DNA of 64,000 nucleotides from Flavobacterium fluviatile (GCF_010645065.1 NZ_JAADZW010000001.1:806001-870000), one strand, 5' to 3'; positions 18,973 to 27,840 are shown, numbered from the stretch's first letter. Numbers and translations: made by a program. The notes: generated by a model not told the origin, from the sequence alone.

Positions 18973-19656
18973 ATGAAAAATTATTTAAAAAAAATACAGG
19001 ATTTAGTTGAAGAATTAAAAGGAATTCCAAATATATCAAACCTAGTTTTCGAAAAAAACATTGGAATTAGAGAAGAAGATTTTGCAGATTATGCAGACGA
19101 ATTTTCAATTAAAATTTCTAAAGAAGTTAAAGAATTGTATTCTCAATTTGATGGTTTTATTTTAAAATGGAAATACACTCTTAATGACTCAAAATCAAAA
19201 AATATATCTTTTGAAGGAGATATTGAAATCCTCCCATTTTATAAAATGTTTTTAGGTTATAATGATAACTTATGGGAAAATGAAATATGGGGAAATCATA
19301 CTCCAGATAAAGACATTACTTTTTACAAGAACCTTAAAATATTTGATTATTTTGAAAAAGATAATGTCCATTGCATTTGTATTGAAATATCCAATAATAC
19401 CTTAACCTATAATTTATGGATTTTTAGAGAAGGCTATGAACCTATTCCAATGACAATAAATATAACTGAATATATTGATAAATTAATTTATACAAAAGGA
19501 TTTTGGGGTTGGCAATACTTATATACTAATGTTGATCTATCTGATGAAATATATAAAGGAATATTTGATGGAATTAAAGAATCGATAGAACTATGGTCAA
19601 AACTACTTTCTTCTGAAACGTTAATTGAAATTAAGAAAGATCTTGCTATAAATTAA
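18973..19656 (+). CDS. SUKH/SMI1-KNR4-like putative immunity protein
   Basis: A 227-residue protein beginning only 5 bases after the large cargo gene. The segment I-K-I-S-K-E-V-K-E-L-Y-S-Q-F-D-G-F (about 49-65), then W-K, then G-D-I-E-I-L-P-F-Y is the usual N-terminal pattern of SMI1/KNR4 (SUKH) immunity proteins. There is no signal peptide or membrane segment. The gene is very AT-rich with heavy AAA, TTA and GAA use, like the 3' end of the upstream gene and unlike the rest of the operon, so the two probably arrived together. SUKH proteins neutralise many nuclease toxins. Neutralisation of the upstream cargo is inferred from order and family. Confidence 0.65.
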   Translation: MKNYLKKIQDLVEELKGIPNISNLVFEKNIGIREEDFADYADEFSIKISKEVKELYSQFDGFILKWKYTLNDSKSKNISFEGDIEILPFYKMFLGYNDNLWENEIWGNHTPDKDITFYKNLKIFDYFEKDNVHCICIEISNNTLTYNLWIFREGYEPIPMTINITEYIDKLIYTKGFWGWQYLYTNVDLSDEIYKGIFDGIKESIELWSKLLSSETLIEIKKDLAIN

Positions 19657-19746
19657 ACCGCATATTTTCAAACTTTAATTCTAAAAAAACAATAAACATA
19701 TAAACAATCAAGACTTAATTTTTTCTAATCGAATTATAAGTATAAA

Positions 19747-21051
19747 ATGGAAAATGTATTCACTTACCTAAAAAACCAATTCGTATTTCAGCTTGATCTC
19801 GTTTTCCAGGTCGATAACCCAATGGAAAAACCGGTTTTGAATCAAATTGATTCGCATGGTTTTATCAACGAATTCATTATCGAAAATAACCTGACTGAAA
19901 CAGATGTTCTTTTGTTAGGACTGGCTCTTGCGCCACACGTAAAACCCGATTTTTTAAGTTCAATTATGGCCGAATATTTACCTAATGGCGGAGAATTACC
20001 AGAGTTTGGCGGAATAAAAACAAAGAACCATCGCGGAATTTTACCAACAGGTGAAACAGCACAGTTTTTAATTGCCGGAAATGATCTTGATGAAAGAATT
20101 GCCTTTTATAATTATCTACACAATCAGTCTTTTCTTTATCAAAAAGCAATCATTAAAATAGAAGCTGTTCCCAATGGTGAGCCTAAATTAAGCGGGTTAT
20201 TAATTTTAGAAGATGAATACATCGAAAAATTCATTACAGGAAAAATTTTAAAACCGAAGCTGAGCAGCATTTTTCCTGCACAATTAATTGAAACGCAATT
20301 ACAATGGAATGATTTGGTGCTCAATTCTAACACTTTAAATCAGATCAAAGAAATAGAAACATGGCTCAAATTCAATGAGATATTGATTCATGAATGGGAC
20401 ATGAAAGCTAAAATTAAACCCGGTTTCAGGGTCATGTTTTATGGGGCACCGGGAACCGGAAAAACGCTTACAGCTTCGCTTCTCGGGAAATATACTAAAA
20501 GAGATGTTTACCGAATTGATTTGTCTATGATAATTTCGAAATACATTGGCGAAACAGAAAAAAATCTTTCTTCTCTTTTTGACAAAGCAGCTGATAAAGA
20601 CTGGATTCTCTTTTTTGATGAAGCCGATGCAGTTTTCGGAAAAAGAACAAATGTCAGGGATGCACACGATAAATATGCTAATCAGGAAGTTTCCTATTTA
20701 TTGCAGCGTATCGAAAATCATCCGGGACTGGTTATTCTGGCCTCTAATTTTAAAGCGAATATTGATACCGCTTTCACCCGACGATTTCAATCCATTATTG
20801 AGTTTGAAGTGCCTTCTTACACCGAACGTTTACAGCTTTGGAAAAACAACCTCCCAAATGGAATCAAAATAGCTGAAGATGTGAATCTGAATGAACTCTC
20901 GAAAAAATACGACATTACCGGCGCCAATATTGTGAATATCATTCAATATGCCTGCCTGAGAACGCTGGAAGAAGAGAATGAAAATATTAACCTTAGTCAT
21001 CTTCTTCAGGGCATAAAAAAAGAATATGTAAAAGAAGGAAAAATGATGTAA
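19747..21051 (+). CDS. eCIS AAA+ ATPase (Afp15/Pvc15-like)
   Basis: A 434-residue protein: an N-terminal ~200-residue domain, then a single AAA+ module with Walker A G-A-P-G-T-G-K-T (233-240), Walker B I-L-F-F-D-E-A-D (287-294), an N sensor in L-A-S-N, and the arginine finger region T-R-R-F. A AAA+ ATPase of this type is an almost invariant eCIS component. In the Photorhabdus cassettes it is implicated in assembly or cargo loading. It lies 90 bases after the immunity-like gene and ends the operon, facing a convergent operon. The GC and codon pattern returns to that of the structural genes. Confidence 0.85.
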   Translation: MENVFTYLKNQFVFQLDLVFQVDNPMEKPVLNQIDSHGFINEFIIENNLTETDVLLLGLALAPHVKPDFLSSIMAEYLPNGGELPEFGGIKTKNHRGILPTGETAQFLIAGNDLDERIAFYNYLHNQSFLYQKAIIKIEAVPNGEPKLSGLLILEDEYIEKFITGKILKPKLSSIFPAQLIETQLQWNDLVLNSNTLNQIKEIETWLKFNEILIHEWDMKAKIKPGFRVMFYGAPGTGKTLTASLLGKYTKRDVYRIDLSMIISKYIGETEKNLSSLFDKAADKDWILFFDEADAVFGKRTNVRDAHDKYANQEVSYLLQRIENHPGLVILASNFKANIDTAFTRRFQSIIEFEVPSYTERLQLWKNNLPNGIKIAEDVNLNELSKKYDITGANIVNIIQYACLRTLEEENENINLSHLLQGIKKEYVKEGKMM

Positions 21052-21141
21052 CCAAAATATTTGAAGATCATAAAAATACACCTGCCATTACTATTTTTTA
21101 ATGACAGATGCACTTAAAATCCAAATTAATTACTACTCTTT

Positions 21142-21981
21142 TTATTTTACCAGATAAGCAGTTTTGTCTGCTTCACAAAGCCTGAAATAGCCAAAAGCAA
21201 AATTATTTGCATTGGTTGTATTCACAATATTTCCCCTGATATTACCCGGAGGAACAGAAAAAGGACTTCCTCCATATATCTCTAAAATTAATTTCATGTA
21301 GTTATAGAAATTTCGTGAAATGCCGCGATGTGTAATATTGACTGTTTTTCCCGGTTTTATTTTATCTTCCTCTGAATATCGTGTACTTACTTCATTTCCA
21401 TTGAACAATTCATCATCGGTCAGTTCGTATTCCGGAAATAAAAGGAAATCAGCCTGATAATCTGTTAAATAGTAATTAACCTCATTTTCAGGATCCTGAT
21501 AATAAAAAGTAAGTTCAATTACATCTTCACCGTCAAAATCCGGAACAATGTTCTGCTCTACTTTGTCAATTGGTGTTACAGAGGTCAGTTTTTCCACTGC
21601 TGTAAAATTTTGCCCTTCGGCTGTTACATATAGTGTGTACTCCATATTGATTACAGGAACAAAATCAGTACATACATAAATACCCGGTTCTGTTTCATTA
21701 AATGCGAAGATATCACCATTTGTATTTTCAACCCTTACCTGAGCTCCCGAAACTTTTGGCGTAGTATTGTTGTAATAAGGAGCCGTTTTACTGATTTTTA
21801 TGGTTTGTTGGTTACCTGCAGTTCCTTTTTGCCAGATAATCTCTGCATCTACCACTATTCGTGTCTCACCTGTTTCTAAATCAAGTGTTACCGTATCTTC
21901 ACAAGAGGATAAAAACAGTACAAAAAGAAAACTGAATAAAGTAAGTATCCTATTATATTTTATAAACTTTTGCATATTCAT
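21142..21981 (-). CDS. DUF4249 family lipoprotein
   Basis: A 279-residue protein with an N-terminal hydrophobic stretch ending L-F-L-S-S-C, a lipobox for signal peptidase II, so it is probably an outer-membrane lipoprotein. The following beta-rich region (V-V-D-A-E-I, then V-S-G-A-Q-V-R-V, then G-x-Y and Y-T-L-Y-V) matches the DUF4249 family, which accompanies TonB-dependent receptors in Bacteroidota. Its start overlaps the receptor stop by one base. An internal ATG two codons later (21975) is equally plausible as the start. It presumably assists ligand capture for the receptor encoded upstream. Confidence 0.8.
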   Translation of the reverse strand: MNMQKFIKYNRILTLFSFLFVLFLSSCEDTVTLDLETGETRIVVDAEIIWQKGTAGNQQTIKISKTAPYYNNTTPKVSGAQVRVENTNGDIFAFNETEPGIYVCTDFVPVINMEYTLYVTAEGQNFTAVEKLTSVTPIDKVEQNIVPDFDGEDVIELTFYYQDPENEVNYYLTDYQADFLLFPEYELTDDELFNGNEVSTRYSEEDKIKPGKTVNITHRGISRNFYNYMKLILEIYGGSPFSVPPGNIRGNIVNTTNANNFAFGYFRLCEADKTAYLVK

Positions 21982-24599
21982 TAAAATTTAAAATTATAAG
22001 AAACACCAGGTACTATCCCGAAAATAGACAATCTTCTGGTTTCATTTGCTCCTGTATCTTCATTTGTTGCGAACGTCATAGAAGCGGCATTCTTTCTGTT
22101 GTAGATATTATAAATGCTAAATACCCAATAGCTCTGCCAGCCTTTCTTTTTATCCGGTTTAGGCGTGTAAGTCGCTGCCAGGTCTAAATGATGGTAAAGT
22201 GGCAGCCTGTTTTCGTTTCTCAGTGAAAAATTAGGAATTTTGATTCCGCCAAACTCATAATAACCATTAGCATACGTTACCGGCTGTCCTGATTGCAATG
22301 AAAAATTGGCATTAAAAGACCACTTAGGATTGTACAGATAACTACCCACAATATTTAGATTATGCATTTTGTCGTATCCTGATAAATACCAGCCACCATT
22401 TGCAATTCCAGGTTCCTGAGGGGTTCTTCCCGGAGTTTTTTGCTCAGCTCTTGAAAGTGTGTAAGCAACCCAGCCAGTAAGATTGCCTGTGTTTTTTCTA
22501 AATAATAACTCCATACCATACGATCTGGCTTTACCATTCAGAATAACCTGTTCTATATTATTGTTTGCCAGTATATCCGCCCCGTCTATATAGTCGATTC
22601 GGTTTTGAATGTTTTTATAAAACAATTCTCCTTCTAAGGAATAATCATTATCCCTAAAATTTCTGAAATATCCAAGAGCATATTGGTCCAGAAGCTGTGG
22701 TTTTGTAAAAGGTCCGCTTGGAGTCCAGATATTCATTGGCAATGGAGACTGTGTATTGGATAAAATATGAATGTATTGGGCCATTCTGTTGTAACTTGCT
22801 TTTACTGAAGAATCGTCATTAAAAGCATAGGATAAAGCAGCACGAGGTTCTAAATTATCAAATTTACTGATGGTTTCTCCGCTTCCGTACGATATGCTTC
22901 CCGTTGGAGTTCCTTCTTCGTAAATATTATACAACGGATTGTAAACGACTGCCTGTCCGTTTTCATAAGTACTGATTTCCTCTTTTCCTAAACGATAAAA
23001 CATGCTATAACGAAGTCCGTATCGAAGGTTCAGTTTCTCGGTAACCTGATGTTCAAAATCAAGATAAACAGATGATTCGAAAGCATATTTTTTATCCAGC
23101 TGTTTGTAATTGAACTGTGAATCTGAACTTGTTGGCTGTAAGATACCCGGATTAAAATCATAATACTGACCATCTATTCCGTAGCTGAGCTTAAGGTTTT
23201 CAGATACAGTGTGATTCCAGTTGTACTTAAGTCCATAGCTTTTTATGGTATTGTCCCATTCAAAGTTTTCCGTTGAAATTCCAAGGTTAAAATTATAATC
23301 ACTGTAAAAAGCAGACAAATTTGTATTTAAGTTATCTGAAAAAGTATGTTTCCAGCTTAAAATCCCCATTGTATTTCCGTAAGTACTCGAAAAACGTTCA
23401 TTTATATCAAAAACATCGTTTCCAAAGTAACCGGAAAAGGCCAGCGTATTCTTTGTACCCAGACGGTAATTCAATTTGGCATTAATATCATAAAACATTG
23501 CTGAGTTATTGTTATCAGCCAGTTTCAAAAATAAATGGGCATAAGAGGTCCTTGCTGCCACAACAAAAGATCCTTTTTCTTTTTTGATTGGTCCCTGAAC
23601 TAACAAACGGCTTGATATTAAGCCAATTCCACCGTTTACCTTGTAATCTGTAAAATCTCCTGTTAGCTGACTTACATCCAGAACAGAAGAAACCCTTCCT
23701 CCAAACTTAGAAGGAATCCCTCCTTTGTATAAATCCAGTCCGTTGACCACATCTGCATTGAAAACAGAGAAAAAACCAAACATATGTGAGTCTCCGTAAA
23801 CAGGCGCCCCGTCTAAAAGAATCAAATTCTGGTCAGCGGCACCTCCACGTACATTAAAGCCTGAAGAAAGCTCCCCCGCATTTGTAACTCCGGGCAATGT
23901 CAAAATTGATTTTAAAGGATCCGGCTCTCCCATAGCAGAAGGTATTTTTTTAATCTCTTCCATTGTAAGCTTATTGACACTCATCTGAGTATTTCTCACA
24001 TCAACTGCTTTTGAGTTGGTAACAATCACCTGTTCCAGCTGCTGACTGTCGGCATCCATAACAAAGTTTATTTTTTCATCACCGGAAATGGTTATTAGCT
24101 TTTCTCCGTTTTTAAAGCCTACATAACTTACGATAACTGTATAAGTTCCTTTATTCAATTCTAAAGAAAACATTCCGTTTGCATCGGTCGTAACTCCTGT
24201 ATCCAGTTCTTTAATAAAAATATTTGCCCCAATAACGGGCTCTTTGTTCTCATCTAAAACCTGTCCGGTTAACTTACTTTTTTTTTTGGCTGCAGGTGTT
24301 TTAGAGATTTTTTGCTTTACAAAAATATTATTTCCGACAATTGAAAACTGAATCGAATTGTTCTTATTCAATTCATTAATAAGTGCTTTTATTTCAATAT
24401 TTTTATAAGTGTTTTTTTGATTAAAATACTTTTGGTTGGTATTAATCTGATCCGTAAAAGCAAATTTAAAATCCGTTTGATCTTCTATTTGCTTAAACAC
24501 TTCTTTTAACGTCATATTTTCATCTACAGTTACCGATATGTTTTGAGAGAACATACTCAGACTGAATAAAAAAAAGCACGCTGAAATTATATACTTCAT
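21981..24599 (-). CDS. TonB-dependent receptor with STN and carboxypeptidase-regulatory-like N-terminal domains
   Basis: About 872 residues using the ATG at 24599. That start gives a clean signal peptide (M-K-Y-I-I-S-A-C-F-F-L-F, cleavage near F-S-Q), whereas an in-frame start 29 codons upstream would put a non-signal tail before it. An STN/secretin-like domain (about 20-90) would receive or transmit the signal to FecR. Next come a carboxypeptidase-D regulatory-like beta domain (about 108-185, L-T-G-Q-V-L-D-E), a plug with F-N-V-R-G-G-A-A-D-Q-N and L-L-D-G-A-P-V, and a 22-strand-type barrel ending in F. The STN domain plus sigma/FecR neighbours indicate a ligand-sensing transducer. The substrate is not evident. 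Confidence 0.88.
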   Translation of the reverse strand: MKYIISACFFLFSLSMFSQNISVTVDENMTLKEVFKQIEDQTDFKFAFTDQINTNQKYFNQKNTYKNIEIKALINELNKNNSIQFSIVGNNIFVKQKISKTPAAKKKSKLTGQVLDENKEPVIGANIFIKELDTGVTTDANGMFSLELNKGTYTVIVSYVGFKNGEKLITISGDEKINFVMDADSQQLEQVIVTNSKAVDVRNTQMSVNKLTMEEIKKIPSAMGEPDPLKSILTLPGVTNAGELSSGFNVRGGAADQNLILLDGAPVYGDSHMFGFFSVFNADVVNGLDLYKGGIPSKFGGRVSSVLDVSQLTGDFTDYKVNGGIGLISSRLLVQGPIKKEKGSFVVAARTSYAHLFLKLADNNNSAMFYDINAKLNYRLGTKNTLAFSGYFGNDVFDINERFSSTYGNTMGILSWKHTFSDNLNTNLSAFYSDYNFNLGISTENFEWDNTIKSYGLKYNWNHTVSENLKLSYGIDGQYYDFNPGILQPTSSDSQFNYKQLDKKYAFESSVYLDFEHQVTEKLNLRYGLRYSMFYRLGKEEISTYENGQAVVYNPLYNIYEEGTPTGSISYGSGETISKFDNLEPRAALSYAFNDDSSVKASYNRMAQYIHILSNTQSPLPMNIWTPSGPFTKPQLLDQYALGYFRNFRDNDYSLEGELFYKNIQNRIDYIDGADILANNNIEQVILNGKARSYGMELLFRKNTGNLTGWVAYTLSRAEQKTPGRTPQEPGIANGGWYLSGYDKMHNLNIVGSYLYNPKWSFNANFSLQSGQPVTYANGYYEFGGIKIPNFSLRNENRLPLYHHLDLAATYTPKPDKKKGWQSYWVFSIYNIYNRKNAASMTFATNEDTGANETRRLSIFGIVPGVSYNFKF

Positions 24600-24697
24600 G
24601 TATTTTTGTATTTTTGGATTATTATTAACTAGATAACCTTGTGTTATCCTGACTATAAGAAGGATGTGTAGTTTAGCGGCTTGCATCCTTTTTGTTT

Positions 24698-25540
24698 CTA
24701 TTGAAAAGTAATCTGCTTTAGATCTTCATTTATTTCAAAATTTAGGTTATACATTTCTGATATTAATTGAACAATTGTTTTCAAATCTTCTTTTTTATTG
24801 ATTCGGACTGTAATCCGCTGATTATCGTACTCCTGCGGAATAATCATTCTGTAGCCGTAGCCCGCCATAATATAATCGCTTACAAGACTCAGTTTTTCAT
24901 TTTCAAAATCGATAAATCTGTTAAATCCGGATACTGCTGCAATATTGTTTTCATATATAAATTCTTCTCCCGGTTTAAGTATCCAATTTTTATCCTGATT
25001 TTTTACATTCATCTGAATACTTCCTTCATAAAGTGAAACCCTTACCGCTTTTTGTCCATTTTCCTGAACAGTAAAACAAGTACCTAAAACAGTAGTTGTA
25101 GTTTCATTACAAAAAACCTGAAAAGGATGTTTTTTATCCTTTTTAACTTTAAAATAGGCCTCACCCTCTACTATAATTTTTCTGTTGGTTTCAAAATCAT
25201 TGGCATATACAATCTTAGAATCCGGGCTTAGCTCTACCCTGGAACTATCAGGCAAGGCTACTATTTTTATAACAGAAGTTGTATTTTCAATTGTATTTGA
25301 AGTAAGGTAGACAGTATCCTGTAACGGACTTCTGCTAAGATAAATACCAGTTCCTGCCAGCATAAAAATTAGAACCGCTGCCGCTGCTACGTAACGCCAA
25401 ATTTTAAATTTTGGATTTTTAGCGGCAAAGGTTTTGGCATGAAATTTTTCCCAGGAAGCTTCTTTTTCACTGTCTGAGTGAGAAAAAGGAGTTTCATTCC
25501 ATAAGTTTTCAAATTCTTTATCCAGTTTTTCTTTATCCAT
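24698..25540 (-). CDS. FecR-family anti-sigma factor
   Basis: About 280 residues from the ATG at 25540 (M-D-K-E-K-L-D-K-E-F). A longer reading frame upstream adds a non-homologous 25-residue tail that would run into the small gene before it. There is a cytoplasmic N-terminal anti-sigma segment, one transmembrane helix near residues 55-75 (Y-V-A-A-A-A-V-L-I-F-M-L), then a periplasmic FecR domain (V-A-L-P-D-S-S-R-V-E-L, then E-G-E-A-Y-F-K-V, then F-x-V/V-L-G-T-C-F) and a C-terminal STN-like domain ending Q-I-T-F-Q. It would hold the adjacent ECF sigma factor until the receptor is occupied. Confidence 0.85.
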   Translation of the reverse strand: MDKEKLDKEFENLWNETPFSHSDSEKEASWEKFHAKTFAAKNPKFKIWRYVAAAAVLIFMLAGTGIYLSRSPLQDTVYLTSNTIENTTSVIKIVALPDSSRVELSPDSKIVYANDFETNRKIIVEGEAYFKVKKDKKHPFQVFCNETTTTVLGTCFTVQENGQKAVRVSLYEGSIQMNVKNQDKNWILKPGEEFIYENNIAAVSGFNRFIDFENEKLSLVSDYIMAGYGYRMIIPQEYDNQRITVRINKKEDLKTIVQLISEMYNLNFEINEDLKQITFQ

Positions 25541-25544
25541 GATC

Positions 25545-25760
25545 TTATTGATTAAGCTTTTTACAATAAAATCCTTGTTTAGAAAAAACACCATACACCA
25601 TTTCCTGAATGTCACGGTTGGTTTCTATCTTAAGAATTCTTTCGCGGCTTTTAAAATCAAAATGGATAATACAATCAGAAATGATGAATTGTAAAAGAGC
25701 TGTAAGCAGGCTTGCATCTTTCTTTGTTCTGACATTTGTTTTATAGGCTTCAATATGCAT
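25545..25760 (-). CDS. small conserved-type protein between sigma factor and FecR
   Basis: A 71-residue protein ending 4 bases before the FecR start and beginning 44 bases after the sigma factor. It reads M-H-I-E-A-Y-K-T-N-V-R, then D-A-S-L-L-T-A-L-L, then D-C-I-I-H-F-D-F, then I-L-K-I-E and ends V-F-S-K-Q-G-F-Y-C-K-K-L. The alternating pattern suggests a small beta-alpha-beta (ferredoxin/ACT-like) fold, and similar short proteins are familiar in flavobacteria. No signal peptide. The tight operon position and protein-like composition favour a real gene. Function unknown; a metal-binding role (C, H, C residues) would be speculation. Confidence 0.6.
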   Translation of the reverse strand: MHIEAYKTNVRTKKDASLLTALLQFIISDCIIHFDFKSRERILKIETNRDIQEMVYGVFSKQGFYCKKLNQ

Positions 25761-25804
25761 TTCGTTCTCGTTTTTATATATAACAAACGAGAATAAAAAA
25801 GTTC

Positions 25805-26326
25805 CTAATCGTTTTCGACTTTTTTTCGAATAAATTTACTGGCGAGGTAAATATGATTGGCAATCGTTTTTTCAGAAAGGTCTGTAATTGCTGCAATCTC
25901 CTTATAGCTAAGGTTTTCCAGTTTATGTAAAGTAAAGATTTTTTGCTGCTGCTCCGGAAGCTGATTTATGAAATTTTGTAATTTCTCCTGTCTTTCTTCA
26001 AAAATTCCAGTTTCAGTATCTTCCTGCTCTGGCTGAAATTGTGAAGGATTGAGTTCGATAATTTTATTTTCGCGGTTAACATGATTAATTATGATATTCC
26101 TGCATATTGTAAACAGTTGTTTATCAAATAAAATATCCTCATTAAGCAATTCTCTTTTATTATAGACTCTTAAAAAAGTCTCCTGAACAAAGTCCTGCGG
26201 AGTAAGGACAGTAAAATTAAATCGTTTAGCAATGTTTATCAGTTTGTCGTAGTAATTTAAATAAGCTTGTTTAAAAGCAGCTTCATCGCCTTTTTTTAAA
26301 CTTAATATAAACTTTCTGTTGTCCAT
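25805..26326 (-). CDS. ECF RNA polymerase sigma factor (FecI/RpoE-like)
   Basis: A 173-residue protein with region 2 (about 20-85: D-K-L-I-N-I-A-K-R-F, then Q-D-F-V-Q-E-T-F-L-R-V-Y) and region 4 (about 110-165: L-P-E-Q-Q-Q-K-I-F-T-L-H-K-L, then L-S-Y-K-E-I-A-A-I-T-D-L-S-E-K-T-I-A-N-H). This is the normal two-domain layout and length for Bacteroidota ECF factors. It heads the operon with FecR, the TonB receptor and the DUF4249 lipoprotein, which it most likely transcribes and so autoregulates. Controlled by the FecR protein encoded two genes downstream. Confidence 0.88.
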   Translation of the reverse strand: MDNRKFILSLKKGDEAAFKQAYLNYYDKLINIAKRFNFTVLTPQDFVQETFLRVYNKRELLNEDILFDKQLFTICRNIIINHVNRENKIIELNPSQFQPEQEDTETGIFEERQEKLQNFINQLPEQQQKIFTLHKLENLSYKEIAAITDLSEKTIANHIYLASKFIRKKVEND

Positions 26327-26839
26327 AATGCAAACATGATAATAATCTTAACTCAATGTCTAAAATAATATTGTATTGAAGACTGCTGTAATTTCAGATA
26401 GCTTAAGTCCACTGCAAAGAACAGAAATTTATTCTGAAATACTTTATCAAAATTTAAATTTTCCAACAATTTAATAATAATGCTTAATTGTAATTCCTAT
26501 TAAATATAACTTTTTTAAGCTTATTTTTTATAATTTAAAAATAAAAATCTTACAATTAAATATTTTTTATACTTTTATTGAAATTTTGCACTACTTCAAA
26601 ACTCAAAATTCATTTTAACCGTATATACAATAAAACGATAATCTAAATTAGAGAAATTCAATTCACTGAACTGTTTTTGGAAAAACATTGAATCCTATCT
26701 TATTTCTGATTGTCGTTTTTTCTTCATTCATCTACACTATCTGCATTTCAAAAATTACAAATAACAATAAAATTCTTATTTTAAGATCAATAAAACAAAA
26801 TGGATATTTATATTTACCTGTAAATTGAAATAAATTAAA
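26327..26839. other. AT-rich intergenic region between divergent transcription units
   Basis: A 513-base stretch between the divergent sigma-factor operon (-) and the DUF6934-like gene (+). It is extremely AT-rich with long A and T runs. I see no credible open frame, RNA gene or strong hairpin. It probably holds the two divergent promoters, but no sequence here matches TAnnTTTG well enough for me to place either one. Confidence 0.5.
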
Positions 26840-27430
26840 TTGGATTTTTTAGATAAAGCGTACAGTTATAATTTTGAAGGTATCAGGAATGAAGTTTACC
26901 AGTTTCGTTTCATTAGTACCGGGTTACAGGAAATAACAAAAATAGTTTCCATTTCGCCTATAAATAAAAATCTGAATTGGTATAGTGTAGGTTTTGGAAA
27001 TCTTGAGAAAAATGAAAATACCATAAGCGTTAATGATCTTGCCGAAATCAACAATAATGATTATGATGAAGTTCTGGCTACTGTATTTATGTGTATTCTT
27101 CATTTTTTCATCTCTAATCCGGATTATACTATTTTGTTTTTTGGAAATACCCTGCACAAGCACCGTTTGTATAAACAAAAAATTTCTTCGAATCTTATTA
27201 TTTTAAACCAATATCTGGAAATCTCAGGAGGAATAACCGAAGAACAGGTAACTATAATAGAAAAAAGCCAAACCATTACCCGTAAAGGAAAACAACACCA
27301 AAGGATTATTAGGGAAAAAGACCTTACAGCGCTCAGCAACAGCATTGAAATAAAGAGAATTGAAAAATATAATGCAGCCAAAACAGCTGATTATCAATTT
27401 GTTTTGTTTAAGTTAAAAAAAGAACTATGA
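26840..27430 (+). CDS. DUF6934-like protein
   Basis: A 196-residue protein using a TTG start, since an in-frame stop lies just upstream (26831) and no early ATG exists. The pattern Y-x-F-x-S-x-G, then W-Y-S-V-G-F-G-N-L, then D-E-V-L-A-T-V, then I-L-F-F-G-N-T-L-H-K-H-R-L-Y is what I remember of the DUF6934 family, which is common in Bacteroidota and often lies next to a very small gene. The region after residue 130 is longer and more basic than usual. No membrane segment. It is followed 38 bases later by a 67-residue gene. The arrangement resembles a toxin/antitoxin-type module, but no function is established. Confidence 0.55.
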   Translation: MDFLDKAYSYNFEGIRNEVYQFRFISTGLQEITKIVSISPINKNLNWYSVGFGNLEKNENTISVNDLAEINNNDYDEVLATVFMCILHFFISNPDYTILFFGNTLHKHRLYKQKISSNLIILNQYLEISGGITEEQVTIIEKSQTITRKGKQHQRIIREKDLTALSNSIEIKRIEKYNAAKTADYQFVLFKLKKEL

Positions 27431-27433
27431 TTA

Positions 27434-27461
27434 TTGAAGTAACAAAAAAATAGTATATTTG
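27434..27461 (+). promoter_or_regulatory. Bacteroidota-type promoter, probably near-leaderless
   Basis: TTG at 27434-27436 and TATATTTG at 27454-27461 are separated by 17 bases and fit the Bacteroidota -33/-7 pattern (TTTG, then TAnnTTTG). Transcription would begin about 6-8 bases after the -7 box, next to the ATG at 27469, so the small downstream gene would have almost no 5' leader and could be expressed apart from the preceding gene. Confidence 0.5.
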
Positions 27462-27468
27462 TAGCATT

Positions 27469-27672
27469 ATGGAAGCAACACAATTAAGAGATTTACTAGA
27501 AAAGCAAATAGAAAAATCTACTAACTTCTGGGCCGGACGTCCTAAAATGACGATCCAGGAATTAGAAGCCGTAGAGAAATTTGCCAAACAAAAAAGTAAG
27601 CTTTTTGAAAAAGTATTTGATTCTCCTGAAAAAATTGATAAAATAAGCAAAATGCAAAATAGCGCATTATAA
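27469..27672 (+). CDS. small protein partnered with the DUF6934-like gene
   Basis: A 67-residue acidic/basic helical protein (M-E-A-T-Q-L-R-D-L-L, then I-E-K-S-T-N-F-W-A-G-R-P-K-M-T, then K-Q-K-S-K-L-F-E-K-V-F). No cysteines, signal peptide or membrane segment. It has its own good -7 box directly upstream and a strong terminator directly downstream, so it is a discrete unit and not a random frame. In toxin/antitoxin terms it would be the small partner, but no DNA-binding motif is visible. Function unknown. Confidence 0.6.
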   Translation: MEATQLRDLLEKQIEKSTNFWAGRPKMTIQELEAVEKFAKQKSKLFEKVFDSPEKIDKISKMQNSAL

Positions 27673-27697
27673 AATCGATATTCTTAATTCAACTCTT

Positions 27698-27727
27698 AAC
27701 CACCTAAGCAATTAGGTGGTTTTTTTA
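27698..27727 (+). terminator. Rho-independent terminator
   Basis: A perfect 10-base stem AACCACCTAA / TTAGGTGGTT (27698-27707 with 27712-27721), a GCAA tetraloop and a following T run. It lies 26 bases after the stop of the 67-residue gene. Confidence 0.85.
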
Positions 27728-27840
27728 TGTTTAATTTGATTATTTTCATAGACATACAGATATAATTTTGTAAGACCTAAAGAAAATTATATAAAAAAAA
27801 GTTTGTTTTTGTTTGTCAATTTGTAAAAACAAGCAACAGC

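Noticed and set aside
20335..20667. 110-residue - strand frame inside the AAA+ ATPase gene
   Set aside because: It is antisense to the conserved Walker A/B region and shows no signal of an independent gene.
1..21051. Type VI secretion system or prophage tail
   Set aside because: DUF4157 cargo, the CIS tape-measure family and the dedicated AAA+ ATPase mark an eCIS. No integrase, capsid, terminase, lysis gene or T6SS membrane complex gene is visible.
21060..21110. Possible terminator between the convergent AAA+ ATPase and DUF4249 genes
   Set aside because: The best stem (CTGCCATTA with TAATGACAG) contains an internal mismatch and lacks a clear T run, so it is not called.
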